A stretch of 64,000 nucleotides of DNA from Chrysopilus asiliformis. Lineage: Eukaryota > Arthropoda > Insecta > Diptera > Rhagionidae. Position 1 is the first letter of the stretch; the number at the start of each line of letters is the position of its first letter. The stretch covers positions 90,981,848 through 91,045,847 of the forward strand of contig OZ035960.1 of NCBI GenBank assembly GCA_964034945.1, read 5' to 3'. Shown here in pieces: positions 33,501 through 44,314 of the stretch. The notes under the pieces were generated by a model, which had not been told where the DNA came from, did not search any database, and saw only the letters and a program-made list of their open reading frames with translations. The position numbers and the translations under genes were made by a program.

Positions 33501-34163
33501 TTTCGACCAAATATGAAGCTATTGTAAATAAAAGCTTTATAAATTAATAAATTATAAATTTACATTTTTTTTAGATGCCGAGAACTCAAATGCCCAGCAG
33601 TCAAGCAGATTTTAAAACAGATCTGACAATTCCATGCGCAAGTTTTAGTCGGGCTTTTCAGGTTGGAAAATTCGGTCTCTTCTTTTTAACTGTTGATATA
33701 AAAGTCGTTGAAAGTATGACTCTTTTTAAGCACACCATTTTGGTTAACAGTTTTAACTGCTCTGTTATTTTAGATAATGTCAAAATGTTTTCCTGGGTGA
33801 CAATCGCCGCTCCTGATAATTATGCTAAGCGTGTTCGTTACTTCTTGGAGTTTAAGATGGGATCAGAGTCTGGAAATTACAACGATATTGTAAAATTTGG
33901 AAAATATTTTCGAATTAGCATTTTTTTAATAAAATTATGAATTGCAGCCATATTCGACACGTACCAGCAAAGAGAAAATAAAAGAGAACAAACACTGCTT
34001 TTGTAAAGACAATTTGTCGCTAGTATCCACGATTAAAGTAAATCTTAAAATTCGCCAAAATAAAAACTCAAGACGTCACTTGGTTTATGGTAGTGGCAAT
34101 CGCCCAAATTCAAACGCTGCAGGAACTGCCGGTGAGGCTATAATACCGATTGTGGCTTCTTAA
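30549..34163 (+). CDS. SINA/SIAH-type RING-finger protein (likely E3 ubiquitin ligase)
   Basis: Six coding exons: 30549-30581, 30684-30783, 30860-31009, 31068-31204, 33575-33889, 33948-34163, giving 316 residues in continuous phase. Residues 22-56 form a C3HC4-type RING: C22-x2-C25-x10-C36-x3-H40-x2-C43-x2-C46-x6-C53-x2-C56. The context 'ILQC..GH.VC' and 'CPVCRE....RN.SLEAIL' is typical of seven-in-absentia proteins. A Cys/His segment follows around residues 115-140 ('CRIKSCKERLPICRLLNHVR'). The C-terminal 180 residues could correspond to the SINA substrate-binding domain but are too diverged to confirm. The expected activity is E2-dependent ubiquitin transfer. Intron 4 (2.4 kb) holds a solo LTR and small repeats. 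AATAAA is near 34297. Confidence 0.8.
31361..31463. mobile_element. Tiny TTAA-flanked MITE
   Basis: TTAA at 31361-31364 and 31460-31463 flank a 95-bp body, CCCTTTCGTGGGC...TACGAAAGGA. The inverted pairing extends a few bases beyond the TTAA on both sides (CGTCTTTTAA / TTAAAAGACA). The 5' CCC next to TTAA matches piggyBac-type ends. Confidence 0.6.
31942..32030 (+). repeat. Short tandem repeat, ~38-bp unit
   Basis: CATTATTGAATATTT followed by CATACTGAAA and TTGCGATATG recurs two to three times in direct order. Intronic, non-coding. Confidence 0.7.
32319..32807 (-). mobile_element. Solo LTR
   Basis: On the minus strand it begins TGTGACGGCCCTGACCGTCA (32803) and ends GATCACGACA (32323), 481 bp. 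It is flanked by TGAG on both sides as a 4-bp target duplication and contains AATAAA near its end. The GC-rich 5' half contrasts with its AT-rich surroundings. The internal part of the retrotransposon is absent, so this is a product of LTR-LTR recombination in intron 4 of the RING gene. The open frame crossing it (32522-32893) is not a gene. Confidence 0.8.
33218..33330 (+). repeat. Three-copy tandem repeat (CACTCTCGCCGAATGC)
   Basis: CACTCTCGCCGAATGCTGGC, CACTCTTGCCGAATGCAG and CACTCTCGCCGAATGCAGGC occur in direct order about 45-47 bp apart, separated by poly-A rich spacers and 'TTATGCYAGCTT'. Intronic. Confidence 0.75.
33370..33555 (+). repeat. SINE/LINE-tail-like repeat, copy 1
   Basis: Contains 'ACGCATATGTGAAAAATTTC', 'AAGTCAATCGGATATATGG' and 'AAATAAAAGCTTTATAAA'. 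It matches 56190-56350 in the same order, although there the GACAGACAGAC array lies inside the tail. It ends in the intron just before exon 5 of the RING gene. Confidence 0.55.
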
Positions 34164-34810
34164 AAATTGATTTATTTTATACTTTTCTTGTTCCCATAAA
34201 ATTGGACTTAATTTTTTTTTTGCTTAAAAGGCAGTTTTGAGTTATAGGTTCATTGAATTAACTGAAGAAATATACCTATATTTTATTTTCAAACAATAAA
34301 TATATGATTATAATATTCCAGAGTTTTTTTACAAGCTTTTATTCAGTTTTACTTGTTACTTTGTTTGAAATAGTACAGTCATATTAGTTGGCAAATATAT
34401 CAATTCGTGACGTTCAATTGTTGACAAACGGAATTGGCAAGTCGAAGCTGTTTCCACTAACTGGTAAAGTTGGCATAAAGATTAATTGCCAACGCATTGC
34501 CAGTTTGACAAACGGAACTAATTGGCAAACGAGTTGACGGTAATTTACATTACGTTGACGAAAAAAAACACCAAGTTGACAAAGCAGTAGATGTTAATTT
34601 TATGTTTGTATTTACGACAGCATAGATGATAGCATATGTGCGCTTTATTTACTTCAATTTTGTGTTGCTTTTAATATAAAAAAAAAATTAAAAAGCTTTA
34701 AAAAAATACACTAAAAAGGAAGAAATAATTTTTTGAGCACTGCAGAAATAACGAAATAAAAGCATAAAAAATAACGAAATATTTAGCTTGCTTTTATTGC
34801 TGAAAGTTTT
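34164..34810. other. 3' UTR and intergenic DNA
   Basis: Includes the RING gene polyadenylation signal near 34297. 34395-34560 has repeated 'TTGACAAACGGAA' and 'AATTGGCAA' motifs that suggest an old palindromic repeat. No gene. Confidence 0.4.
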
Positions 34811-34891
34811 TCAAGCTCGTTTTTCAGCTTGGTCGTCATTTTTACACGTCGCATTGTCCGCTCTCTAGATTATAGACTCTCTAAGCTGTAG
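34811..34891 (-). repeat. Dispersed ~80-bp repeat, second copy
   Basis: The reverse complement of 2658-2740 at roughly 80 percent. It ends at the target site of the hAT-like element. Confidence 0.55.
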
Positions 34892-35189
34892 TGGTGATCA
34901 GGGATCCCGTTTACACTACTATCGTAGTTTTACACTACTATTTCGACATAATTTGACCTAACACTAACACTACTGAAAAACTCAAAACACTACCTTTTTC
35001 GCGATACAAAAACGTGCTACAAAGAAAGTTAATTTCTAGATTTGAAAATTTCATTTATCTGGAGAAAATTAAAAAATATGTAATATGTAATCATTCAGAC
35101 CCTTTATCTAAAATATTTAAGTACTTTAGGCATTCCCTATGAAAAAGTGATTGACTAAACGCACTCAATTCTTGAACAAAAGGGGATTA

Positions 35190-36126
35190 GTTAATAAACA
35201 TAACAAAGTGCCTGTTCACATTGGTTGAAATAGTCCGCCTAAATAGGACAGAAACTGGCAACATTAGGGCAAGGTGAGGAAGTGGGATTGCTGATAGGAA
35301 AATCATCCTCAAAACTAAAAACTCCATTCTCAGAGTTCCCCCTGTCGTGCTCTGATTGGTTGGCTGCCACACTGAATGTGTTCCATTGTCATTATTGTTT
35401 CGGTCGTCGTCGATGCAACACGTCGCAGAGCAAAAGGCAGCCACGTATTACTTGCAATTCTTTAGAAATGTTCCGTTTCCCAAATGTTTCACGCCAGTCT
35501 GATTGCTCACAGCTACTGGTTCAAATAGTCTCAATCTGAACACGAGCAATATTTCATCCGTCCTATTTAGGCGGACTATTTCAACCAATGTGAACAGGCA
35601 CAAAGGCTATAATTGCCAATCTGGCAATTATTGAAAACCCATATGGTGATTTAAGTGGACGGCGAAGAGTTGTATCAAAATTCCAATTTGAAGGCAAACT
35701 TTTCAATACGATTTTTTTTAAATTTATTCCAATCGGATTTTGATGTATGGGAGTTTTATGTAGATTCATATCCTAAATAACTTTTATTCTTGCTTTTTTT
35801 TTTTAAAGGATGCACCGTTTTTGAGATACTCGCGAAAAACGTTTTCGTTCGTATGGGGGGTTCGTATGGACCTAATGGTCCATTTTTGCCCATTAATGAA
35901 CTTAGCCTCGCATTTTACGAAAAAACGGATCTGCGCAAAATTTCAAGTCTCTAGCTCAATCTGTGCGCTCGCAATTCGCGCCACAGACGGACGAACGGAC
36001 ATGCAAAATTCAATTTTTTTTTATCATTCTAGTGTAATTAATTTTTGTGTGTGATAACGGGATCTTGGCGTTACAAACGGTAAGGCAAATCTAATATATC
36101 CTTTGGTTTCACCATACGGGTATAAA
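35190..36126 (+). repeat. F1 repeat copy, interrupted
   Basis: 'AAACATAACAAA' at about 35198 continues after the MITE as 'GGCTATAATTGCCAATCTGG', through 'TTTCAAGTCTCTAGCTC' and a short GACGGACG array, to the terminal TATCCTTTGG...CCATACGGGTATA hairpin at about 36098-36124. Confidence 0.75.
35210..35604. mobile_element. MITE with TGCCTGTTCACATTGG termini
   Basis: TGCCTGTTCACATTGGTTGA at the left and TCAACCAATGTGAACAGGCA at the right are about 40-bp perfect or near-perfect inverted repeats. CAAAG occurs outside both ends. The uninterrupted host sequence is visible in other F1 copies (CATAACAAAAGCTATAATTG). A shorter relative is at 47013-47092. Confidence 0.85.
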
Positions 36127-36304
36127 AATCTACTGATATGATATGCAATAAAACATTAGACGGTAACACACAAAATGTGTTGTCTCAATAAAACTCTAAA
36201 TGACTGTTAAAAAAGTTGACACTACTGAAATCCCTCTGACACTACTATTTTTCGATCAGTAACACTCCGCTTTTCACTTTTGGGGTGGGAACCCTGGTGG
36301 TGAT

Positions 36305-36480
36305 TCTCGAGTACAATTTCCTTCACTTTTTCGATGTTTTCGTCGGTTAAAGAGGTCAAAACTGATTCACCATAAGCCTTTTCTAACATTTTAACGAGTC
36401 GACACATGAAATTCCATTTGCAACACAAAATTTAAAGCAGACTCTTTGTTCAATAATTTCAAACAAACTGGTTGGTATAT
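36305..36480 (-). pseudogene. Mariner transposase N-terminal remnant
   Basis: The minus strand encodes fragments such as 'EQRVCFKFCVANG', 'MLEKAYGESVL' and 'LTDENIEKVKEIVLEN', typical of the DNA-binding half of Mos1-type mariner transposases. Roughly 30 residues between the second and third segments are deleted. The hAT-like element lies immediately next to it at the point where the frame would continue. Confidence 0.8.
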
Positions 36481-37794
36481 CCCGCTCATTTTTGGCATAG
36501 TAATTAAGAACATAGTGCTACCGACTTAGGGAAAAAGATTTTTTTTTAATCATTTGACTGGGCTTTTTAAATTACAAATTCCCAGTAATTTTGTACAGAA
36601 GTGTAATTTAAAAAGTCCGGTAATCGTTTTCTAAATGCAATAATGGCACAACTCAAAAAAAATCAAATTTAAAATTGTGAGCGCCATTATGATTAAAATT
36701 CACCGCTCCACATTTCTGTAATATCGTCAAATCGATATCTCTTCTCAATTCCGAAAGAAGGCGATAGTGCTATTAAATTTTCGTCGCTTTTCTGCCAAAT
36801 TGAAAAAAGGCATGATTTTTACTCGGTTAATACTCGAAACTGAAAAAAAATGAATTTCGCCATTATTGCATTCAATGAGCGATATATAAGATATTTTCAA
36901 GAGTTTTCGATAAATTCTTTGAGAACTTCAATACAGGATATTTTTGTAGAGTATTTTTCCCACCAGATGAAAATTTAACCGGATTTTTTTAAAATTAACT
37001 AATTATTTTTTTTTTAATTTTCGAAACCCGTTTATCGTGTATTTTTTCTAGCCCGTAATTTCTGTTTAAAATTTCCAGATTTGAAACCTTCTTCGTTCTT
37101 GACGCTAGCATTTTTACAAATGCTTTTTTGTGTTCGTTTTCGTCACGCTTTTCTTCTATGGAAATGTAAAGATAAATTTAAATTTAGTTAACACTTCGTG
37201 TCTTTAATCAAAATCACGTTTCCCTTCTCAGAAAGCGAATAAAAAAGGGGAAATCCCCGAAAAATGTTTTTGTACACAATTAAATTGCAAAATTCACTAG
37301 AAGCCCTCAGTTTGAAAAATAGTGGTAATTAAAAGGTAATAAAAAAGAAATTACGGCTATGAAAAGTGGGCTGCAATCACATAGACCCCAAGAGAAAGAA
37401 AGCTTAAAAAAATTGTAGTTTTAAATTAATCTCGGTCAAAACCTGATAAATGCTAATTTTTCGCCCGTAAAATTTCTCCTGATCTAGTACAACTGATAAT
37501 CTAGCCCATTTCCAGAAACGTCAAAATGACTCGGACCAATGAAAGCAACCCACATAATTTTAAATGGAGCTGTCTCTTTCGCCCCACTGCTGTTCATAGC
37601 AACATAATTCGCTGTTTCCTTTTCCGCTGTTAGTCAAACGCCAAATTAGTTTTGAAGTCAGACGAAGTGATAGTCCCGGAAAATGTTCAAGGAACGAATT
37701 TAACAAATTGAAAATATTTATCAAATCGTAGTTTACATTTTATCGGAAAAGTGGAAAAGTACTCAATCGTAACCCGTAATTCACAAAAAAAGTC
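36481..37794. other. Upstream region of DNAJC3
   Basis: No gene recognised. A short inverted repeat (CTTTTTAAATTACAAATTC / GTGTAATTTAAAAAG) is at about 36562-36622. The promoter of DNAJC3 must lie in the last few hundred bases. I searched for a CCAAT-N9-CCACG ER-stress element and did not find one. Confidence 0.4.
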
Positions 37795-40700
37795 ATGATC
37801 ACCAGCGAAGTTTTTCAGTTTGGCGAGAAAAAACTGTGTGCATGCCTCGTTTTGTTATTTATAGAACTTTTTTTGGAAGGTAAGGTAAAAATATACTACG
37901 CTACGCATCTCGAATCCCACCCACAACAATAGCCAAGTCCGAGCAATGAATTGACAAAATTTGCCGAAACTTTTCATTGCGGAGTGTTATCGATTTTTGT
38001 AGGTTAATTGCCAGGTATTTGTTTACACCTGAATCTCAACTTCGATCGCCCGAGACTTCCCAATGAAAGCGGCACTGATCCAATTTCCAAGTTGACCCAT
38101 TAACGAAATTCAAACCGGTTCCTCTACTTAAATCGATAGCCCTAAAAACCGACCACAAAAAAGTGTTTATGTTTTTTATTTCGCATGTTTAAACAAAAAA
38201 ACTAGCTAATGTTAATTTTGCAGTCGATGACATTCACTAAATTCCCGTCCAAGGTCTCTCATTTGCAAATATTTAAACAATTGCGGTGTTGTTTGAGAAA
38301 AAAAATTGACCACAGCGAATTCTGAGTCAAGGTATCGAATCGCTGGACTGCTGGAGATTAATCACAAATCGTTTGGAGTATCTTTCTGTGTGGGATGTCG
38401 CCCCCTTAACTGTTTCGCAAAAGTTCAATAAACGAAATGTCCACGTAAGTGATTTCCTAACCGTTGGAATCAACACCCAATCCTCAGTTGCTGACACATC
38501 CAGTGTTTTTGTTCGTTTCGTCTTATCAGAATTACAGGTGATAAGAAGAAACTACTTTGGAGGTCGACCAGCTGAATTTGTTTTTTGTTCGCTAATTATT
38601 TACCTTCCGAATTTAAATTTGAAGACGTTTTAAACACGCGTAACTAGCCTCGATTGCTAGAGGGGTCTGCAACCCCTTCAATTCTGGGTACTTTTTTTTA
38701 ATAATTGAAGGTCTTAAAAATAGGATTTTCATAAGCTAGCCAGTTTAGGCTGAATGGGTTCCGATTCCAATATTAGCAAGACGGTAATCTCTTTTATAAA
38801 TCTATGGTTTTGCAGCCCGCGAATCCTCTGACTTTGAATTATCTGAAGTTTCGTAGATCTGACCCACTCTCCAATATCTTGCGAAATAATTGATCGTTCT
38901 GGCATAGTTATAAGAAATGTTCGAATGAAGGCGGAGTTATAAGAAATCTTCGAATTTTTTATGTTTAATTTTATTCAAAACGGATAACTTAAAAGAACAA
39001 TTGAAGACCTTGGTACAAAAAGCGGTCATCTCCACTTTTTGACGAAAATTAAATATTGATGCCAAATGCAAGAATAAATGAATGCGGAAATTCGGTTGCA
39101 AACACCATACTTGTTGGAGGCCTGTGTAAAAAGATATTAAAGAAAAGGAGACGACCGAAAGCATTGTTTCATATAATTTGACGCAGATTTTTTTTTTCAA
39201 ATATTTTTTAATTCTGGGAATTTTGTTTTGTTAAATTGAATATTTTTTTATTTGTTTATTTTTAAAGGCTATTAAACATATTTTGGGGCTTGGTTCTAGA
39301 ACTCTCAGAACCAAATTTGCTCATGATTGTATTTATATCATAACAACAAATATACTATTTTAACGCAGTTCATTTAATTTCGACATATTTCGGGGAAGAA
39401 ATTAGAGATATCGAAAAAACATCGATATTTTTTGAACCCTAGAAGAATTGATTTTCATCCAATAATTTAATGGATTTACGAGGAAGTAAAATGAAAGTTC
39501 GATTTGAATTTGAGTCGCTTTTGTTTTAAAAAACGGTGGGTTATACAGAAATGTTGCATAACTACAGCGCGGCGTAGCAACGGTGGGGTTCACTCCGGCA
39601 GAAACTTTTTCGCGAAATTTTTTTGCTATTAATTTCTTCACGACTCAATATTTTACCCACACAGCAACCATTTTCTAGATCCTGTACAAGTTTTCAGCTT
39701 TAAACTTCTCTGAAAGATACTTTTTTTTAGAGATCATAAAAAAACTTACTCCTAGTTCTCATCTAATGGCTAACTTTGTACAAAAAACTCACAGAAATTG
39801 AAGCAAAATTCTAATTTTCTGGATTTGTAAAAATTTTTGTGTTTAACCCGTTCGGTACATGTTTTTTTCTATGGGGGTTAAAAATACTCTCTATACAAAT
39901 TAATGATGTTTAAGCTATCAGTATTCATTTTAAAAAAAATTAAAAAAATTTAATTTTCCACAAATACGTCCACTGTAGTCCAGCTTTTTACTCAAAAAAT
40001 CAAAATTGGGTTACAAATGCACTTAAAGGTGCACTGAATGAGAATAGAGTGTTTGAAAATAAATAAATATAAGTCAATTCAATTTTTTTAGCAACTTTTA
40101 ACTGCGTTGCCATATGTCATCAAAATACCGAATGGGTTAATGGTATTTTTGTTTACAATTTTGGGAGATTTTTGGGAGAAGTTTTCCACTTCAACTTCAT
40201 CTTAGAGTAGAAGTGCTAAAGCCATTTTGATTTAAATTACTCAGCTGTCAAAACGCTTACGCCACCGACTTTTATCGTTCATGTAAACAGTATAGCGATT
40301 TTTTAGTCGCAGCGACTTTTTAATCGCGCGACTGAACGACTAAAAATCGCTCATGTAAACAGGCACTAATTTCGGCGACTCTGCGAAATATAAAGATTTC
40401 AAATACAGTCGAACCCGCTCAATAGCACGTAAATCGGGCGCGGAAAATTTGTGTTGCTAATCGGGATGTAAGCATTCGGATTCTTAATAAAATGAGCCAT
40501 AAAAATATTTTTTCTCGAGGGAAAAAAATCAACAAAAAAATGTTTTTTTTTTTTTGTTTTGCTATAATTACACTTGTTGCAGCTAATAAATTCAGATACA
40601 CTCTCGAAAAAATCCGGGGACGAATTAACTCCGCCTGAAAACATAGCTAAAAGTTTAACACCGTAGCGCGGAGTTATTTTTACATTTTTATTTTACGGAG

Positions 40701-43700
40701 CTAAATATTCATTTTAACACGTTTTGACCTAAATTTTGAATTAACTCGGAAAAGGAGTCAAAAATTCACTCCAACTCCTTTTGGGAGTTTTTTTCATTGT
40801 AAAGGGTGTTCACGTTTAGAAGAGGCTTACCAATTGGCTTCAACAGCCTATTGGGAAGGCAAATGGTTTACAATTCGAGAGGTCCCGTGTTCGAGTCCCG
40901 GCAGAGACATGCAAGAAAAGTTGTTAACAAGTCAATATTAACTTTGGAAACACGAAAAAAACTCAAAACATCTCAAATGCTTGCAAAAAAAGAGAATTTG
41001 CGAGGTTTTTTTGGCCATCTAATAAGTTGGTTTAACACCGAAAAATTGTTAAATATTAACACCCATAAGGAACTGTTGTGAACTCCCTAGCCCGGTGCTC
41101 GATTTTCTCCAATAGGTGATGGACTCCCTCAAACTCCCTTTCGGTGCGTAATCGACTCCATTTTTTCGAGAGTGTAATAAATTCAGCCTCATTGTCACCG
41201 ACAATTTCTTTTTGTATACAAAACAAGCACAAACTTAATGTACTTGTGGCCATCCAATTTAGTTGACAAATCTGTATCAAAGGTATTTTACAAGTAAATT
41301 TGATCATCTAAATGAGGCCTTAAATTTTAATTGAGAAATAGATTTTGTCAAATTCCAAAGATTTTGTGAGTATTTCTATTCTTGTAAGAAAATAATAGCC
41401 TTTTTCATATCGGATAATGACTTTTGTGCCATCCTGTATAACTCAATTAGTACTACGGTGTTGCCATATTACGCGATTTTTAAAGATAGTCAAAAATAAA
41501 TTTAGACGTTTTGCATTTTATAAAAGGATCTTATTTGCATAACCAAACATTAAGATCCTTTTGTAGAAGGAAAAACGTTTAAATTTGTTTGGCTGTCTTT
41601 AAAAATCGCCCAATGCGGCAACGCAATGCATGCGATAGCCTTAAGCTAGAACCTGAATCGTACGTCGATGCGTCCGTCATGGGTGCGTCCGGTTGACAGT
41701 TCGATGCGGTGACAGTTGGGTACGGCAACGAATCTGGAGTTAATTCATTGTTTTGCACTTCTTCTATTAGTTTATCGTCGAAACAATTACTTTCAATTTG
41801 TTCCATACTTAAATTGCTTAAATCGTAAGCAAACTTTTTTGAGAAATGACATTTCTGTGCGTTGCCGCATGTAAAAGTAGAAATTCGACCTACTCTATGC
41901 GGTTGCCGCATCGGAAAACGTATTATTATGGAAGTACTCATAGCAGCCCGTTGATTTTACTCGAACTGTCAACGTGACGGACGCATCGACGTACGATTCA
42001 GGTTCTACCTTTAATCCTGGGCACCAATTATGTATTCCGACGCGTCTCTGTCTTTCGACTTCGACGCAGCTTTTAACTCTTGACTTGGCCATATCGCACA
42101 TGGTCCCGTAGACTGTAGTATCTCAAAATCGGCCATTTCAAGAAAAACGCATTCAAAGTTTTCATTTCAAAATAATTGTTTATAAATAATTGTTTTTTTC
42201 TGTTGTCTGTACAGTAATATTTCAATTTTTTACTCTTTTGATAATAATTTACAGATCATTTGCTTCATTTTTTTTTTTGCAATAATAAAAGATAGAGTTA
42301 GGTTTGTTCTCCACAAAATCAATTTAAATTTTAAAAAATGGGAATTTAAAAAACCAAAAATAAATAAATTGTAGGACTACGTTTACATTTAAATTTGTTT
42401 TTCATTTGATTCAGTCAATTTTTCTTTACATAATGGAATAATTACTCAAAAACACATTTTTTTGAGATACTACAGTCTACGGGACCATGTGCGATATCAG
42501 CATCTTCAAATTTCCTGGAGTGACAGTCAGAATCACGTTTCGATTCATAGTGACGATTCCGCGAAATTTCAAGCTGCAGATATGGCCAAGTCAAGAGTTA
42601 AAAGCTGCGTCGAAGTGGAAAGACAGAGACGCGTCGGAATACATGATTGGTGCCCTGAATATCCTAATGTTCAGTAATGTTCGCTACAATCCTGGAATTG
42701 TAGCCAACATTACTGTCAGGACGTCGATTTGAAAATTCTAAACATACGAAAAAATTTACACTTTCTTTTTTTAATTTTTCAGGAGCCAAGGCTGCTTCAC
42801 GCTCAGAAATAGAAAACCATTTGGAATTGGGAAAGGAACTTTTAGCGAGGGGTCAGCTATCAGACGCACTTTCACACTACCATGCAGCCGTTGGTGAGTT
42901 TTGACTTCGATTAGTGTCCCAAAAAAGCAATTCTGATAAAAAAAATTGTTAATTTTCTAGAGGGTGAACCATCGAACTATTTAACGTTATTCAAGCGTGG
43001 CACAGTTTATCTGGCGCTGGGGAAAGCGAGATTCGCCCTCAACGACTTTTCCAAAGTGCTCGATTTCAAACCAGACTTTACAGCTGCACGGGCACAGAGA
43101 GCTTACGTTTATTTAAAATTGGGTGATTACGATAACGCCGAAGCGGACTTCGAAGCAGTGGTGAGTTGGGCGTTTTAAAATCAAGTTTTTTGATTTGAAT
43201 TTTTAGCAAAAACTTTTTTTTTTCCGTTCAGCTACAAGAAGATTCAAACAATGAAGACGTGAGCTATCACTACAATCGCGTCAGGCCAGCGCGAGAGCAA
43301 TGGCAACTAGTCCAGGATGTGATTGATCGGCGTGACTTCCGAACGGCGATAATGCTTCTCACGCAGCTACTAGAAATCTCGCCGTGGTCCGCGCTATACA
43401 GACACACAAGAGCCCAGTGCTACATCGACGAAGGTGATCCACTGGCTGCGGTTTCTGATCTAAGATCTGTGAATCGTCTATCGCAAGACAGCACGGAGGG
43501 TTACTTTCGTCTAGCGCAACTTCTTTACAAAATCGGTCACACGTCCGATTCCCTAAAGGAGATCCGCGAGTGCCTGAAATTGGATCCCGAGCACAAAGAC
43601 TGTTTTCCATTTTACAAAAAGATCAAAAAAGTCGAGAAGGCACTGAGCGACGCGCAAGCTTATCTCGACCAGCGGGAATACGTCGAGTGTATTAGTTCAG

Positions 43701-44314
43701 CGGAAAAGGCATTACGCCTTGAGACAGAAGTCGACATGGTGATATTTGATGCGAAACGACTACTCTGCACCTGCTACAACAAAGACGAACAGTACCCACT
43801 GGCGATTAAGCTATGCCGCGAAGCGCTAGAAATCGAAAAAGACGCAAACGTTCTCTGTGATCGTGCCGAGGCATATCTGGGCACCGAAATGTACGATGAC
43901 GCTATACACGACTATCAAGCAGCCCTCGAACAGGATCAAAATATGCAGCGTGCCAGCGAGGGTGTCGAGAAGGCGAAACGCCTACAAAAACAGTCCGAGA
44001 GAAGAGACTATTATAAAATTTTGAATGTGAAACGAACAGCAACGAAGCAGGAAGTTATCAAAGCGTATCGGAAAGCCGCACAAAAATGGCATCCTGACAA
44101 CTTCCAGGACGATGAGAAGAAAATCGCCGAAAAGAAATTTATTGATATTGCCGCGGCAAAGGAGGTCCTCACCGATCCGGAAAAACGAAAACTCTTCGAC
44201 AGTGGCCAAGATCCACTCGATCCGGAAAGCAATTCGAATGGTTTCCGAGGCGGCAATCCATTCCAGAACTTCCATCATGGGTCACCGTTTCAATTTAAAT
44301 TTCATTTCAATTAG
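37795..44314 (+). CDS. DNAJC3: DnaJ homolog subfamily C member 3 (P58IPK), ER co-chaperone
   Basis: Four coding exons: 37795-37879, 42783-42893, 42961-43160, 43232-44314, giving 492 residues, close to the family's usual ~500. Residues 1-28 form a signal peptide (hydrophobic core 'CACLVLLFIELFLEG'), consistent with the ER lumen. Residues about 33-375 are nine TPR-type helical repeats ('ELGKELLARGQLSDALSHYH', 'RGTVYLALGKARFALNDF'), which bind unfolded clients. A J domain starts at residue 391 with HPD at 419-421, which stimulates BiP ATPase. The first exon was placed by splice phase (G|GA) and the signal peptide, since the TPR part has no own start. Intron 1 (4.9 kb) contains at least six MITE insertions. 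AATAAA is near 44586. Confidence 0.95.
39843..40140. mobile_element. TTAA-flanked piggyBac-type MITE
   Basis: TTAA at 39843-39846 and 40137-40140 flank a 290-bp body starting CCCGTTCGGTAC and ending TACCGAATGGG. CCC ends beside TTAA are the piggyBac pattern. Intron 1 of DNAJC3. Confidence 0.75.
40279..40363. repeat. Short hairpin between direct repeats
   Basis: The 11-bp direct repeat CATGTAAACAG flanks GCGATTTTTTAGTCG ... CGACTAAAAATCGC, an imperfect hairpin of about 60 bp. It could be a tiny MITE remnant with an unusually long duplication. Confidence 0.5.
40586..41186. mobile_element. MULE-like non-autonomous element
   Basis: The direct repeat ATAAATTCAG (40586-40595, 41177-41186) flanks a ~580-bp body with inverted ends TACACTCTCGAAAAAAT / ATTTTTTCGAGAGTGTA. 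A 9-11 bp duplication is typical of Mutator-like elements. The body holds a tRNA-like stretch and no transposase. Intron 1 of DNAJC3. Confidence 0.75.
40835..40907 (+). other. tRNA-like sequence (Pol III promoter remnant)
   Basis: 'CAGCCTATTGGGAAGGC' resembles a D arm with A box, and GTGTTCGAGTCC (40888-40899) fits the B box, with a four-of-five base-pair T stem (CCGTG/CCCGG). The anticodon stem does not pair well, so it is not a functional tRNA. A SINE head or tRNA pseudogene carried in the MULE-like element is more likely. Confidence 0.4.
41455..42140. repeat. Foldback element (GTTTGGCTGTC family) with TTAA MITE inside
   Basis: Inverted arms 'CGCGATTTTTAAAGATAGTC' (about 41473) and 'GGCTGTCTTTAAAAATCGCC' (about 41592) define a foldback related to 44867-45097. 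The TTAA element is inserted at its right edge. Confidence 0.5.
41641..42014 (-). mobile_element. TTAA-flanked foldback MITE, copy 2
   Basis: The body 41645-42010 (366 bp) lies between TTAA sites and is the inverted counterpart of 901-1277 with the same ~60-bp inverted termini. The same reading frame is open on the minus strand (41941 downward). The two copies are about 96 percent identical in the shared frame, and nearly all differences change the amino acid. Confidence 0.85.
42020..42660. repeat. Large asymmetric palindrome
   Basis: The sequence at 42025-42125 returns inverted at 42464-42655 (landmarks 'ACTACAGTCTACGGGACCAT', 'AAAAGCTGCGTCGAAGT', 'AGACGCGTCGGAATACAT'). The right arm has an extra ~86 bp between two GATAT repeats. 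The ~340-bp centre is AT-rich. It lies just upstream of DNAJC3 exon 2; open frames in it are not DNAJC3 exons. Confidence 0.7.
42668..42719. repeat. Short hairpin before DNAJC3 exon 2
   Basis: CAGTAATGTTCGCTACAATC and GAATTGTAGCCAACATTACTG are near-perfect inverted arms with a four-base loop. Confidence 0.6.

Larger units (their letters stand above)
34891..36304. mobile_element. hAT-like non-autonomous element with nested insertions
   Basis: The direct 8-bp duplication GTGGTGAT (34891-34898, 36297-36304) flanks a 1398-bp body with ends CAGGGATCCCG and GGTGGGAACCCTG. An 8-bp duplication and CAGGG ends are the hAT signature. Inside, an F1 repeat (about 35190-36126) is itself interrupted by a MITE (35210-35604). 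No transposase is present. Confidence 0.85.

Noticed and set aside
40835..40907. Functional tRNA gene
   Set aside because: Only the D and T arms resemble a tRNA; the anticodon stem does not pair.
42487..42732. Upstream exon of DNAJC3
   Set aside because: The frame lies in a palindromic repeat. A signal-peptide exon at 37795-37879 joins exon 2 in phase and fits the family start.
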